A stretch of DNA of 42,372 nt from assembly GCF_000379985.1 (NCBI RefSeq), contig NZ_KB904071.1, positions 1-42,372 on the forward strand, given 5' to 3'. Positions within the stretch are counted from its first letter, which is position 1; the number at the start of each line of letters is the position of its first letter. A model generated the notes under the pieces. That model was not told where the DNA came from. It saw nothing but the letters and a program-made list of their open reading frames with translations, and did not search any database. This document shows, in pieces, positions 1 through 7,227 of the stretch. This stretch comes from Streptococcus caballi DSM 19004 (GTDB taxonomy: Bacteria > Bacillota > Bacilli > Lactobacillales > Streptococcaceae). A program made the position numbers and the translations under genes.

Positions 1-1173
1 CATCGTCTGCGTGCCTTTGTCAACTGCTTTTCCTGTAAAGGGATTAATACCTGTCTCATTGATGCCCTTAACATAATCCCCCATGAAGTCTTGACTGCGG
101 ACACTAACAGTTTCTTTGGACTCTAGATCATAATAACACTTGATAATATAGAGTTGCTTCGCCTTGGAGCTTTTGTCAAAATTGAACAAGACCTGATGAG
201 CATAATAAGGATTGTAGCTACTGACATAGGGGTACTTTTCCTTAAGCTCATCAAGGCTCATAGCTTTGATTTTTGCTTGAAAGGCTTTTGATACATGGCT
301 ATCATCGGTATGCTGTTTAGCCTCTGCTTCATAGCGAGCAACAATCAGCCGATCGCGCTTGAGGTCATCTGCGCTTGACACCGCATAGCCAGAGCCTGTT
401 TGACGACTTTGCTCTCTTGTTTTTACAATAGCGAGGTAGTTCTGTCTCAACTCAGACCACGGCATTTGCGCCACTTCCGTCTCTACGGTAGAAGCGGAGA
501 CATTCTTCACCATCGTGCTTGTTGGCTTTTCGAGGATTGCCTGACGTTTTTGCCAACCATCAGCGATAACCGTCCGCCAAGTAACGTCACAACTTGTTGG
601 ACTTGCGTAGGTTTTAGTGGACGACTGCCAGCTTCCTGACATTTCCTTTAACCCTGAACTTAAAGAAGCGTAAAGACTTTGGCTGTTCGTAAAATATCCA
701 GTAGAGCTGGCATTAAAAGCCAGTAGATTGTCCAAAATAGTTTGCAGGGTATTTCTCACCCTTTGGGCGGAAGCTATTTGGCGGGAAAGAGAGTACCGGG
801 TTGATTTCTTGCTAGCCCGCTCGCTCAGGTCAGCTAATTCTCTTAGCAAGGTGTCTTGATTGGCAATTTGTTGCCGCAAATCATCCTCTCGCCAACTCTT
901 ACTATCGACATTACTCTCATAAGCTGTTACATATGACTGACAGTCCTGCGCCAGTGCTTCATCAAATAAAATGGCACCTTGAAGCAGAGGAAGAACATAG
1001 TTTGTGCAATAGCCTTTGGCAGAAGTATAAGCCCGACCACTCAGACTGTCTTCAGCACAAAAAGCCTCCACCGCAGCAATCATGGCAGTATAAGAGGCTG
1101 TGTGAGTGCTGCTACGGGTAGAAACACCAGCGGCCTGTGTCTGGGCATCTCCCAAGTACATATCAATTCCCAT
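1..1173 (-). CDS. LXG-domain T7SS effector (toxin), N-terminal part; runs off window edge
   Basis: An uninterrupted minus-strand reading frame starts at ATG 1173 (MGIDMYLGDAQTQAAGV) and stays open to base 1, giving about 391 residues with no stop. The first ~200 residues look like an LXG targeting domain: the MYLGDAQTQA opening, then long amphipathic helices (ADLSERASKKSTRYS, QTILDNLLAFNA). LXG proteins are antibacterial toxins exported by the type VIIb secretion system of Firmicutes; the N-terminal domain binds small helical partner proteins and the C-terminal domain is the toxin. From about residue 210 the sequence is a linker or middle domain that I do not recognise. The toxin domain and any immunity gene lie left of base 1. 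The start is only 2 nt after the stop of the preceding DUF3958 gene, so the genes are translationally coupled. The LXG family call is strong; the toxic activity is unknown. Confidence 0.82.
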   Translation of the reverse strand, partial: MGIDMYLGDAQTQAAGVSTRSSTHTASYTAMIAAVEAFCAEDSLSGRAYTSAKGYCTNYVLPLLQGAILFDEALAQDCQSYVTAYESNVDSKSWREDDLRQQIANQDTLLRELADLSERASKKSTRYSLSRQIASAQRVRNTLQTILDNLLAFNASSTGYFTNSQSLYASLSSGLKEMSGSWQSSTKTYASPTSCDVTWRTVIADGWQKRQAILEKPTSTMVKNVSASTVETEVAQMPWSELRQNYLAIVKTREQSRQTGSGYAVSSADDLKRDRLIVARYEAEAKQHTDDSHVSKAFQAKIKAMSLDELKEKYPYVSSYNPYYAHQVLFNFDKSSKAKQLYIIKCYYDLESKETVSVRSQDFMGDYVKGINETGINPFTGKAVDKGTQTM

Positions 1174-1175
1174 CA

Positions 1176-1538
1176 CTAGTCCTCCAAACTTAGTCGACGC
1201 TTGTCTAAGATGACTTGGGTAATCTCATCCTCTAGTCTCCCAATGTCTTTTTGCAACTGTTGGTCTTGCTCCGCTAAGGTTTCCATTAAGGTATAGAACT
1301 CCCTATGAACAGTTTCTTCTTCGCAAGCTATCTGATTGGCATATTGACTTCCCTGAAAATAGGTTGCGGTTTCTTCTACGTAACGGCAAGTCAATGAACC
1401 TGCATAACCATAATCAGCTTCAAATTCCTTTAAAAGTCGGCGCTCATGCCTTAAATCATATTCTTTTTCGGATAATTCTTGCTCCAAACGGTTCAACTCA
1501 TCCCAACGTTTTTCTTTTTCAGTAGTGCTTCTTACCAT
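1176..1538 (-). CDS. DUF3958 family protein, LXG-associated partner (Lap2-type)
   Basis: This 120-residue protein is charged and almost entirely helical, with heptad-like segments (ELNRLEQELSEKEYDL near the N-terminus and a C-terminal coiled stretch around QLQKDIGRLEDEI). It has no signal peptide or membrane segment. The size, helical character and position between a WXG100-like gene and an LXG gene match the DUF3958/Lap2 family. In Streptococcus intermedius and relatives, such proteins bind the LXG domain together with Lap1 to form the export-competent complex. Its start overlaps the end of the upstream gene by 7 nt and its stop is 2 nt before the LXG start, so the three genes form one operon. 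The family assignment rests on context plus sequence character; binding to this toxin is inferred. Confidence 0.75.
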   Translation of the reverse strand: MVRSTTEKEKRWDELNRLEQELSEKEYDLRHERRLLKEFEADYGYAGSLTCRYVEETATYFQGSQYANQIACEEETVHREFYTLMETLAEQDQQLQKDIGRLEDEITQVILDKRRLSLED

Positions 1539-1813
1539 TTACTTATTCCTTGAATGCTCTGGCTTAGGCCAGTATCTGTCACCTCAAATTCGGACGCCAG
1601 CGAATGGATATTTGCCACCATGTTGGTCAGCTGACTTTCGAGGGTTTGGCAGACGGTTGATTGATTGGCAATCAATGATTTTGCAGTGGCATTACCAACA
1701 ACAGTGGTATTATCATCTAGTGTAACTGCACCAGATGATAGGCCGGAAATAGCGGCGGCTAAAGCATTGGCCCGTTGAGAAGCAAGGGATACATCACTCT
1801 TTATTTCTGTCAT
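1532..1813 (-). CDS. WXG100-like T7SS-associated small protein (TIGR04197/Lap1-type)
   Basis: This is a small helical protein of about 93 residues, the first gene of the LXG cassette. I choose ATG 1813 (MTEIKSDVSL) because a clear AGGAGA ribosome site sits 6-7 nt upstream; the earlier in-frame ATG at 1819 overlaps that site. Small two-helix proteins of this kind precede LXG toxins in streptococci and act as targeting partners (Lap1). The sequence has the alternating small/hydrophobic pattern of WXG100-like proteins (ANALAAAISGLSSG) but no WXG motif. A good -10 element lies just upstream. It is expected to be cytoplasmic until export with the effector. Confidence 0.75.
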   Translation of the reverse strand: MTEIKSDVSLASQRANALAAAISGLSSGAVTLDDNTTVVGNATAKSLIANQSTVCQTLESQLTNMVANIHSLASEFEVTDTGLSQSIQGISKW

Positions 1814-1840
1814 AAACATTCTCCTTTTAATCTTATGAGG

Positions 1841-1868
1841 ATTATAAAAAATTTTCTGAAAACAACTA
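1841..1868 (-). promoter_or_regulatory. Putative promoter of the Lap1-Lap2-LXG operon
   Basis: A perfect -10 (TATAAT, 1841-1846 on the minus strand) lies about 28 nt upstream of the Lap1 start. The best -35 at 16 nt spacing is only TAGTTG (1863-1868), so the promoter is weak or needs an activator. No clear terminator separates this site from the end of the solute-binding protein gene at 1966, so read-through from the lev-type operon is possible. Confidence 0.45.
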
Positions 1869-1965
1869 GTCAGAATGGGCTTTGACCATTAGAAATACAC
1901 ATCAAACTGTAGGTTCCTCTGCTTGTATTCACTACTGATTCTTGATGAATAAGTAGATCTATTAC

Positions 1966-3279
1966 TCATTTCAACTGATCCTCGATTTGTCGCTGAATAT
2001 CAGCCAAATCACTGTCAACTGTTTTGTTGGCCACAGCCCGGCTGATGAGATAATCCGCTTTTTCTAGAACGGCGTTGTAACGCTTAAACTTAGGCTGAAC
2101 AGTCGCTCCAGACATCATCGAATCTAAAGTATCAACTGTCAAGGCCGTTGAGCCAAAGTCATCATTTTTCAGCAATTCCTTGCTCTCAGAACTCTTCATG
2201 ACCTTTTTCAAAACAGATGAGCCCTGCGAGGTCTCAAAGAGCGCCTGCTGGGTCTCTTGATTATCCGTTAAAGTTTTTAAAAATTCCCAAGCCAGCTTGC
2301 TGTGATGCGTTCTGGAAGACAAGCCATATAGGGAAGTATCAACCTGCGTCGCGTTGATAGATGGACTGGCAGAGGGCATCTGCACACAAGTCCATGAAAA
2401 GGAAGAATACTTAGACACATGATAAGGATAAGGTTTGTAAGTTCTGTACTGAGCTAGAGTCATGGGAAGAAAAGCAACCTTGCCTTGGTCAAAATCTTCT
2501 GTGGTGACACTGTAATGAGGGTTAAGCTCATTTAACTTGATTAGAAAAGACAAGGCAGCTTTGGTGTTTTCCGTATTAAAGTAAGCCTTACTGCCATAGG
2601 TGTCAAATAGCGGAGCATCATAAGCTGCCAGAGCTTGCTGCCAAGAATAACCAACTAAGCCATACTGATCAAGCACACCATCACCATCTGTATCACGCGT
2701 TACTTGCTTGCAAATACGATAAAAATCCGACAAGGTCCAGCCTGACTTGGGAATACTGATTCCTTCTTTTTCCAACAAATCCTTATTAATACACATCATA
2801 GTTGGATTACTTTCGTAAGGCAGGGCATATTGATGTCCTGCATAAGAGCCTGCTTGATAGGCTGAATGGTAAAAATCCGATATTTTTAAATCAGAGGCAA
2901 CAAAGCCATCTAATTTTTTTAGAGAACCTGTTGAGGCTAAGAGATTAAAATCATTTTCTGGCAAAACAAAAATATCAGGCTCTTGTCCATTGATCAGAGC
3001 ATCCGATAACCAAGAGGAATAATCCTCCTTGCCAATACCGCTTTCGTAAACCACCTTGACACGCGGATGCTTTTTTTCAAAGACCTCAATGACCTGATCA
3101 ATAAGCTTGTACTCATTGCCATTGGGAACACCCCAACTGCTACCTGTGTAAAGTCCCAGCTTGAGCGTGACTTGCCGAAAATAACGATCATAGGTAAACC
3201 AGCCAACCAGGCTAATAGCTAGCAAAAGCAGAGCTGACAAGCCTCCTATTTTTTGCCAAGTCCATTTTTTATTCATCAT
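1966..3279 (-). CDS. Membrane-anchored extracellular solute-binding protein (family 1), sensor component of LevQRST-type system
   Basis: The protein has about 437 residues and a family 1 (maltose-binding type) ABC solute-binding fold: the VKLGLYTGSSWG opening strand, EPDIFVLPEND, a DTDGDGVLDQYG loop near residue 195, and a YGLSSRTHHSKLAWEFLK segment. The N-terminus has one hydrophobic helix (LSALLLLAISLVGWF) and no lipobox cysteine, so it is probably tethered by an uncleaved helix rather than made as a transporter lipoprotein. No ABC permease or ATPase gene is adjacent. It is the last gene of the operon, overlapping the response regulator gene by 11 nt. In S. mutans, two such carbohydrate-binding proteins (LevQ, LevT) feed the LevRS two-component system that controls fruA and the levDEFG PTS. 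I am unsure which of the two names belongs to this gene, so I leave the symbol blank. The start (MMNKKW) was chosen over an earlier ATG because GGTGA sits 9 nt upstream. Confidence 0.8.
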   Translation of the reverse strand: MMNKKWTWQKIGGLSALLLLAISLVGWFTYDRYFRQVTLKLGLYTGSSWGVPNGNEYKLIDQVIEVFEKKHPRVKVVYESGIGKEDYSSWLSDALINGQEPDIFVLPENDFNLLASTGSLKKLDGFVASDLKISDFYHSAYQAGSYAGHQYALPYESNPTMMCINKDLLEKEGISIPKSGWTLSDFYRICKQVTRDTDGDGVLDQYGLVGYSWQQALAAYDAPLFDTYGSKAYFNTENTKAALSFLIKLNELNPHYSVTTEDFDQGKVAFLPMTLAQYRTYKPYPYHVSKYSSFSWTCVQMPSASPSINATQVDTSLYGLSSRTHHSKLAWEFLKTLTDNQETQQALFETSQGSSVLKKVMKSSESKELLKNDDFGSTALTVDTLDSMMSGATVQPKFKRYNAVLEKADYLISRAVANKTVDSDLADIQRQIEDQLK

Positions 3280-3955
3280 CACTGTCATCACCAAAATTTC
3301 TAGTCGTCACACCCGTTTGAACCGCCCATATAGCCAGTTGAGTACGATCACGCAAGCTAAGTTTGGATAGAATAGTTGACAAGTAATTTCTAACTGTCCC
3401 TTCAGACAAAAAAAGCTTGGCTGCAATTTCCTTATTTGATAGACCAAAACCAACCTGCTGAATGATTTTCCATTCTACCTTAGATAAATCATCCACATTA
3501 TTTTCTTCAACTTGAATGGCAAAATTGGACTGAGCCATGCGAGAAAAAATCTTGAAAACCTTTGTAGCAATATCAGGGTTAATCATAGCTCCACCGCCAT
3601 TAACCGTGTGAATGGCTTGATAGAGCTCATCTGTCGAAATCCCTTTTAGGATATAGCCTGACGCACCATATTTCAGAGCACTAAAAATAAATTCGTCATC
3701 ATCAAAAGTGGTCAAAATGATGATTTTAATATCTGGATAGTGTTCCTTAACCTGCTTGGTGCAAAGAACGCCATCCATCTTTGGCATACGGATATCCATG
3801 AGAATGACATCTGGATGGCAGGATTTCAAGGCTTCCAAAACTTCCTGACCATCACCCACTGTCCCAACCACTTCGATGTCCTTGTAGGCTGATAAGACAA
3901 TTTGTAAGGACTCACGGATTAAAGCTTGGTCATCTGCAATTAAAATTTTTATCAT
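3269..3955 (-). CDS. levR: NarL/FixJ-type response regulator, LevR-like
   Basis: The protein has 228 residues with two domains. Residues 1-120 form a receiver with the acidic pocket in ILIADDQ, the phospho-acceptor Asp in DVILMDIRMPKMDG, and the conserved Thr/Lys (ILTTFDD, YILKG). Residues ~160-220 form a LuxR-type helix-turn-helix (GLSNKEIAAKLFLSEGTVRN). It pairs with the kinase gene immediately upstream (ATGA overlap at 3952-3955) and lies between two sugar-binding protein genes, the layout of the S. mutans levQRST locus. There LevR-P activates fruA and the levD operon; the adjacent fruA here makes the same role likely. The family call is certain and the Lev assignment is inferred from context. 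Confidence 0.85.
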   Translation of the reverse strand: MIKILIADDQALIRESLQIVLSAYKDIEVVGTVGDGQEVLEALKSCHPDVILMDIRMPKMDGVLCTKQVKEHYPDIKIIILTTFDDDEFIFSALKYGASGYILKGISTDELYQAIHTVNGGGAMINPDIATKVFKIFSRMAQSNFAIQVEENNVDDLSKVEWKIIQQVGFGLSNKEIAAKLFLSEGTVRNYLSTILSKLSLRDRTQLAIWAVQTGVTTRNFGDDSDDE

Positions 3956-5274
3956 TCTTCTTCTCCCTTCACTTTTGGAATGGATACAACGGTTTTAAAG
4001 CCTTTGTCATTGTAAAATTCAACCCTGCCACCAATGATAGCCAGTCGCTCATTCATCTGTGTCAGCCCATAACCATAATGCAACTTGTCAAAACCAATAC
4101 CATCGTCTTGAATCAGTAAGTGATAGGCTTTCGCATTATCATTTATCATCTTGATGTCTACATGCCTGGCGTGACCATGGCGAAGTGAATTAGTGATGGA
4201 TTCCTGAATTACACGGAAAATGATGTCCTCCTTAGTCATGTCCATGTCAATCTCTCCCCAAGCGTAGTCAAAATCAATCTCTAATTTGGACAATTCTTGA
4301 TAGTCCTTAATCATCTTCTCCAAAGCATCCTTGAGAGTTCGGCCTTCAAGAGCACCAGGCCGCATTTTCTCAAGCGACCGACGAACATCGCGAATACCTT
4401 CACGTACAACATTAGAAACACTCTTAAGCTGCTCCTTAGCCCGCTTAGGATCCAAATCAATCAAAACCATCACAGCGTCTATCCCGGCTGAAATCCCTGT
4501 TAAGGCATGTCCCAAAGTATCATGGATTTCTCTAGCAATGCGCTTGCGTTCACGATCCTCAACGATTTTCTCAGCTACTGCCACGTAGTTATTAAGTTCC
4601 TGATTAGCCCTAGCTGCCATGCGCAGCTCTTCTTCAATCTTATGATTCTCCGAAACAGAATACATAATGTAACTAATCAAGGAAACAATAAAGACCACCA
4701 TATTCAAAGAAGTGAGGAAGTTCTTGATAAAGAGTGTCATCAACCTAGTGGTCTTTGGATAGAAATTCAGGTAACTATCCAAAGACGGAATCTTAACAAC
4801 CAAGGATAAAATATCATAGTTAGATACAAGCAGCGCCCCAAAGCTCAGAACTAGAAAAACGAGCCAGTAACGCTTTTTCTGCAGGACATAAAAATCTGTA
4901 AAACTATAAAAGACATCCATGAAAACCAGTAGAATCAGGCCATTGTAAGAGGATTGCAGGAAAACAAAGGTCGTTAGGAGTAAAATAATTTCCAGCACCA
5001 ACAGCCAATTCATGCTTGGAGATGATTTATCAGGGTAATAATTTCGCAAGGTCATAACCAGCAAAAGGCAGGCGAAAGAAAGGATAGAACCCCAGAAGAC
5101 TAAGGTGGGCGTAGCTGGTAAGGAGCTCAGATTTTCCATGAGAGAATGACTGAGCCTTTTTTCCGTTATATATTTGGTCGCAAATAAATATAAAGAAGCA
5201 TTGTAAATCACTGCGACAAAATTGATTAAAATCAAAACTCGTCTTAAAAAACGAATCGTTCTCATATTGTTCAT
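3952..5274 (-). CDS. levS: Membrane sensor histidine kinase (HisKA_3 type), LevS-like
   Basis: The protein has about 440 residues. The N-terminal ~210 residues contain about six hydrophobic helices (for example FLRRVLILINFVAVIY and LILLVFMDVFYSF), so the sensor region is mostly membrane-embedded with little extracellular domain. This fits ligand detection by separate binding proteins. A short coiled linker is followed by a HisKA_3 dimerisation box with the phospho-His in RIAREIHDTLGHAL, then an HATPase_c domain with N-box (QESITNSLRHGHA), G1 box (DDGIGFD) and G2 (GYGLTQMNERL). The ATG at 5274 overlaps the upstream stop as TAATG; I prefer it to the GTG at 5283. The downstream regulator overlaps by 4 nt. 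It belongs to the NarL-partner kinase class and is likely LevS. Confidence 0.85.
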   Translation of the reverse strand: MNNMRTIRFLRRVLILINFVAVIYNASLYLFATKYITEKRLSHSLMENLSSLPATPTLVFWGSILSFACLLLVMTLRNYYPDKSSPSMNWLLVLEIILLLTTFVFLQSSYNGLILLVFMDVFYSFTDFYVLQKKRYWLVFLVLSFGALLVSNYDILSLVVKIPSLDSYLNFYPKTTRLMTLFIKNFLTSLNMVVFIVSLISYIMYSVSENHKIEEELRMAARANQELNNYVAVAEKIVEDRERKRIAREIHDTLGHALTGISAGIDAVMVLIDLDPKRAKEQLKSVSNVVREGIRDVRRSLEKMRPGALEGRTLKDALEKMIKDYQELSKLEIDFDYAWGEIDMDMTKEDIIFRVIQESITNSLRHGHARHVDIKMINDNAKAYHLLIQDDGIGFDKLHYGYGLTQMNERLAIIGGRVEFYNDKGFKTVVSIPKVKGEEE

Positions 5275-6260
5275 TATTGCCACCCCGATAAATCAAATTG
5301 ACTGATGTTATTCTTGTCAATTAAGGTAACAGGAATTTTGATAACTGTCTTGAACCGTTTACCTTCAAGTAACTGATAAGCAACCTGGATGGCTTTTTTC
5401 CCCATCGATACAGGTGACTGAGCGACGGTTGACTGGACATCGCTAGTATTGTTAATGAGGTTCTTCATATCAGGCGATCCGTCCACACCATAGACATAGA
5501 TTTTATGTATCAGCTTCTTTTCCTTGATAGCAGCCAAAGCTCCGATGGCACTACGGTCATTCAAGGCCATGACCACATCAAATGTTATACCCGCATCAAT
5601 AACTTTCTCAACCGCAGGCATGGCAATCTCAGTCTGTCCATAAGACTCCTGACGTGATACAACATGATACTTGGGTTGATTGGCAATGGTATCCAAAAAT
5701 CCCTTAATTCGATCTTCTGCTGACAGGGTCTCCCTGTGCTCCAGCAAAAGAATATTGGCCTTATCTAGGTTAGCTATCATATTTTGAGCTGACAGAACAC
5801 CTGCCTCATAATTATCTGAGATGATCGTTGCATCTGCTAGTCCCTTTTTCTCCAGCTGACTGTCAACAATCACAACTTTAATACCTTGAGCTTGAGCTTT
5901 CTTCAAAGCCGCATTGATACGGGAACTGTGGCTACTGACAGGATTGATGATAATCACGTTGACACCCTTGTCAATAAAATAATCAATCTGTTGACACTGC
6001 TTGTCAACACTGAGGGCTGGGTCACGTGTATAAACCACATCCCCACGCGCATCAGCTTCTTTTTCAATCTCTGCATTGACAATCTTGTAAAATGTATTAT
6101 TCATGGTCATATAAGTCGTTCCGATTTTGACCTGACTGGGTGTCACAGGAGACAGCTTATACTGACCATAGATGCCCAGCACAAGAAAAATCCCCAGAGA
6201 AACCATAAGGCAGATTAACTTATGCTCTCTAATAGCTTGCCCTATTTTTCTAATCCTCAT
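5274..6260 (-). CDS. Periplasmic-binding-protein-like sugar-binding protein (RbsB type), sensor component of LevQRST-type system
   Basis: The 328-residue protein has the type 1 periplasmic-binding (RbsB/LacI-core) fold: a substrate loop around GVNVIIINPVSSHSS, the VIVDSQLEKKG strand, DVVMALNDRSAIGALAA, and YVYGVDGSPDMKNLI. The N-terminus carries one membrane helix (LICLMVSLGIFLVLGIYG) without a proper lipobox, so it is probably anchored outside the membrane by that helix. It sits directly upstream of the histidine kinase (TAATG coupling) and overlaps the HAD phosphatase gene by 4 nt. There is no ribose-type transporter nearby. Together with the family 1 binding protein three genes on, this makes the two-binding-protein/two-component arrangement of LevQRST. 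The ligand is probably fructose or fructan fragments, by analogy and because fruA is adjacent. Confidence 0.8.
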   Translation of the reverse strand: MRIRKIGQAIREHKLICLMVSLGIFLVLGIYGQYKLSPVTPSQVKIGTTYMTMNNTFYKIVNAEIEKEADARGDVVYTRDPALSVDKQCQQIDYFIDKGVNVIIINPVSSHSSRINAALKKAQAQGIKVVIVDSQLEKKGLADATIISDNYEAGVLSAQNMIANLDKANILLLEHRETLSAEDRIKGFLDTIANQPKYHVVSRQESYGQTEIAMPAVEKVIDAGITFDVVMALNDRSAIGALAAIKEKKLIHKIYVYGVDGSPDMKNLINNTSDVQSTVAQSPVSMGKKAIQVAYQLLEGKRFKTVIKIPVTLIDKNNISQFDLSGWQ

Positions 6261-7048
6261 AGCACATCTCGCTCTAGTATTTGGGCAATGCCATCATGAT
6301 CATGGTCTGCTGTCACATGACCGATAGCCTCCTGAACCTCCTTCGGACCATTGCTCATGACATAGGCTTTACCAACGGTCTGCAGCATATCCAAATCATT
6401 AAAATTGTCCCCAAAGGCCATAGTATCCGCCAAACTCAGACCCATGTAGGCTGTAAAGACCTCAACTGCATGACCTTTCCTAATACCTCTAGCCATAATT
6501 TCAATGAAATAAGGAGCTGATTTGGCGATGGACAGGTCTGGATAGCGTTTTTTCAAGTCAACTTCTAGCGGTCCAATCTTCTCGGGGTCTCCCATGAGCA
6601 GCACTTTGTGAACCTCTCCCAAGCCAGTCAAGCTTGAGAGCGCAGCCTCTTTTGCCACGACTCCAACGATGTTTTCCTCCCGCTTAATCCAATAATCCGA
6701 ACGGTCTTTAGCATACCAATCGTGGTAACTGTAAATGTTCCAAACGATTTCTGGAGTTTCATTTTCAATCAATTGGCAGAGCTCCAAAGCCTGAGCTGTC
6801 GTCATCGGACTAGAGGCGATGGTCTCATCATTTTCATCTTGCAGCAGAGCCCCATTATAAGAGATAATGGGACTTGTGATGCCGATGCTGTCTATAATAG
6901 GCTTAATAGCCTCAGGCATACGAGCTGAAATCGGAATAAAACAATTTCCCTGGTCAACTACCCGACGAATAGCTTCTTTCGTACGTGGTGTGACAAGAAA
7001 GTCACTATTTATCAAAGTCCCATCAATATCGCTAAAAATTAAACGCAT
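6257..7048 (-). CDS. Cof-type HAD-IIB family phosphatase
   Basis: The protein has 263 residues. Motif I is FSDIDGTLINSD near the N-terminus, motif II lies around the FIPISARMPEAI strand, and motif IV is MAFGDNFNDLDML near residue 215, so all catalytic Asp residues are present. The long insert between motifs II and III is the C2B cap of Cof/YidA-like phosphatases, which act on sugar phosphates and other small phosphorylated metabolites. I place the start at ATG 7048, with AGAGGGA upstream; a TTG two codons earlier is less likely. It is the first gene of the operon and overlaps the RbsB-like gene by ATGA. A role in relieving sugar-phosphate accumulation during fructan use is plausible but inferred. 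Confidence 0.85.
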   Translation of the reverse strand: MRLIFSDIDGTLINSDFLVTPRTKEAIRRVVDQGNCFIPISARMPEAIKPIIDSIGITSPIISYNGALLQDENDETIASSPMTTAQALELCQLIENETPEIVWNIYSYHDWYAKDRSDYWIKREENIVGVVAKEAALSSLTGLGEVHKVLLMGDPEKIGPLEVDLKKRYPDLSIAKSAPYFIEIMARGIRKGHAVEVFTAYMGLSLADTMAFGDNFNDLDMLQTVGKAYVMSNGPKEVQEAIGHVTADHDHDGIAQILERDVL

Positions 7049-7082
7049 CAGCAATCCCTCTCAGTCTGTCATTTTCCTCTAC

Positions 7083-7091
7083 ATTATAGCA
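7083..7091 (-). promoter_or_regulatory. Extended -10 promoter of the HAD/lev-type operon
   Basis: The minus strand reads TGCTATAAT, a perfect -10 with a TGn extension, 34 nt upstream of the HAD gene start. No -35 of quality is present. A partly matching cre-like sequence (TGGAAACGATTTTC, 7108-7121) lies upstream of the -10 and could place the sensor operon under CcpA, but it departs from the consensus in its right half. Confidence 0.55.
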
Positions 7092-7143
7092 TGTTTTAAG
7101 GGACAAAGAAAATCGTTTCCAAAAGCTTTACAGAACAGCAAAA

Positions 7144-7166
7144 GAGGAGGCAGAAAATGCCTCCTC
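7144..7166 (-). terminator. Rho-independent terminator of fruA
   Basis: A perfect 9-bp stem (GAGGAGGCA / TGCCTCCTC) with a 5-nt loop lies 48 nt after the fruA stop, followed on the minus strand by TTTTG. It separates the fructanase transcript from the downstream HAD/lev operon, which has its own promoter. Confidence 0.7.
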
Positions 7167-7179
7167 CATGATGTGATGC

Positions 7180-7227
7180 CTAGTCATTTATACAAAGACT
7201 AAGCGCCTAAATAATTACCACCAATGT
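7180..7227 (-). pseudogene. Out-of-frame remnant of a cell-wall-anchor transmembrane segment downstream of fruA
   Basis: In the minus-strand frame beginning at 7227, a frame not used by the fruA stop region, the bases encode TLVVII, a stop, then ALSLCIND. This is very like the hydrophobic tail of streptococcal LPXTG anchors (typically ...VVIIGALSLF...). It lies where the anchor of a FruA protein should be but is out of frame and interrupted. I read it as the decayed membrane anchor of fruA. No LPXTG motif survives beside it. Confidence 0.5.

Noticed and set aside
933..1179. Plus-strand open frames of 62-66 codons across the LXG region
   Set aside because: They lie opposite an uninterrupted LXG coding frame and resemble no protein; they are shadows.
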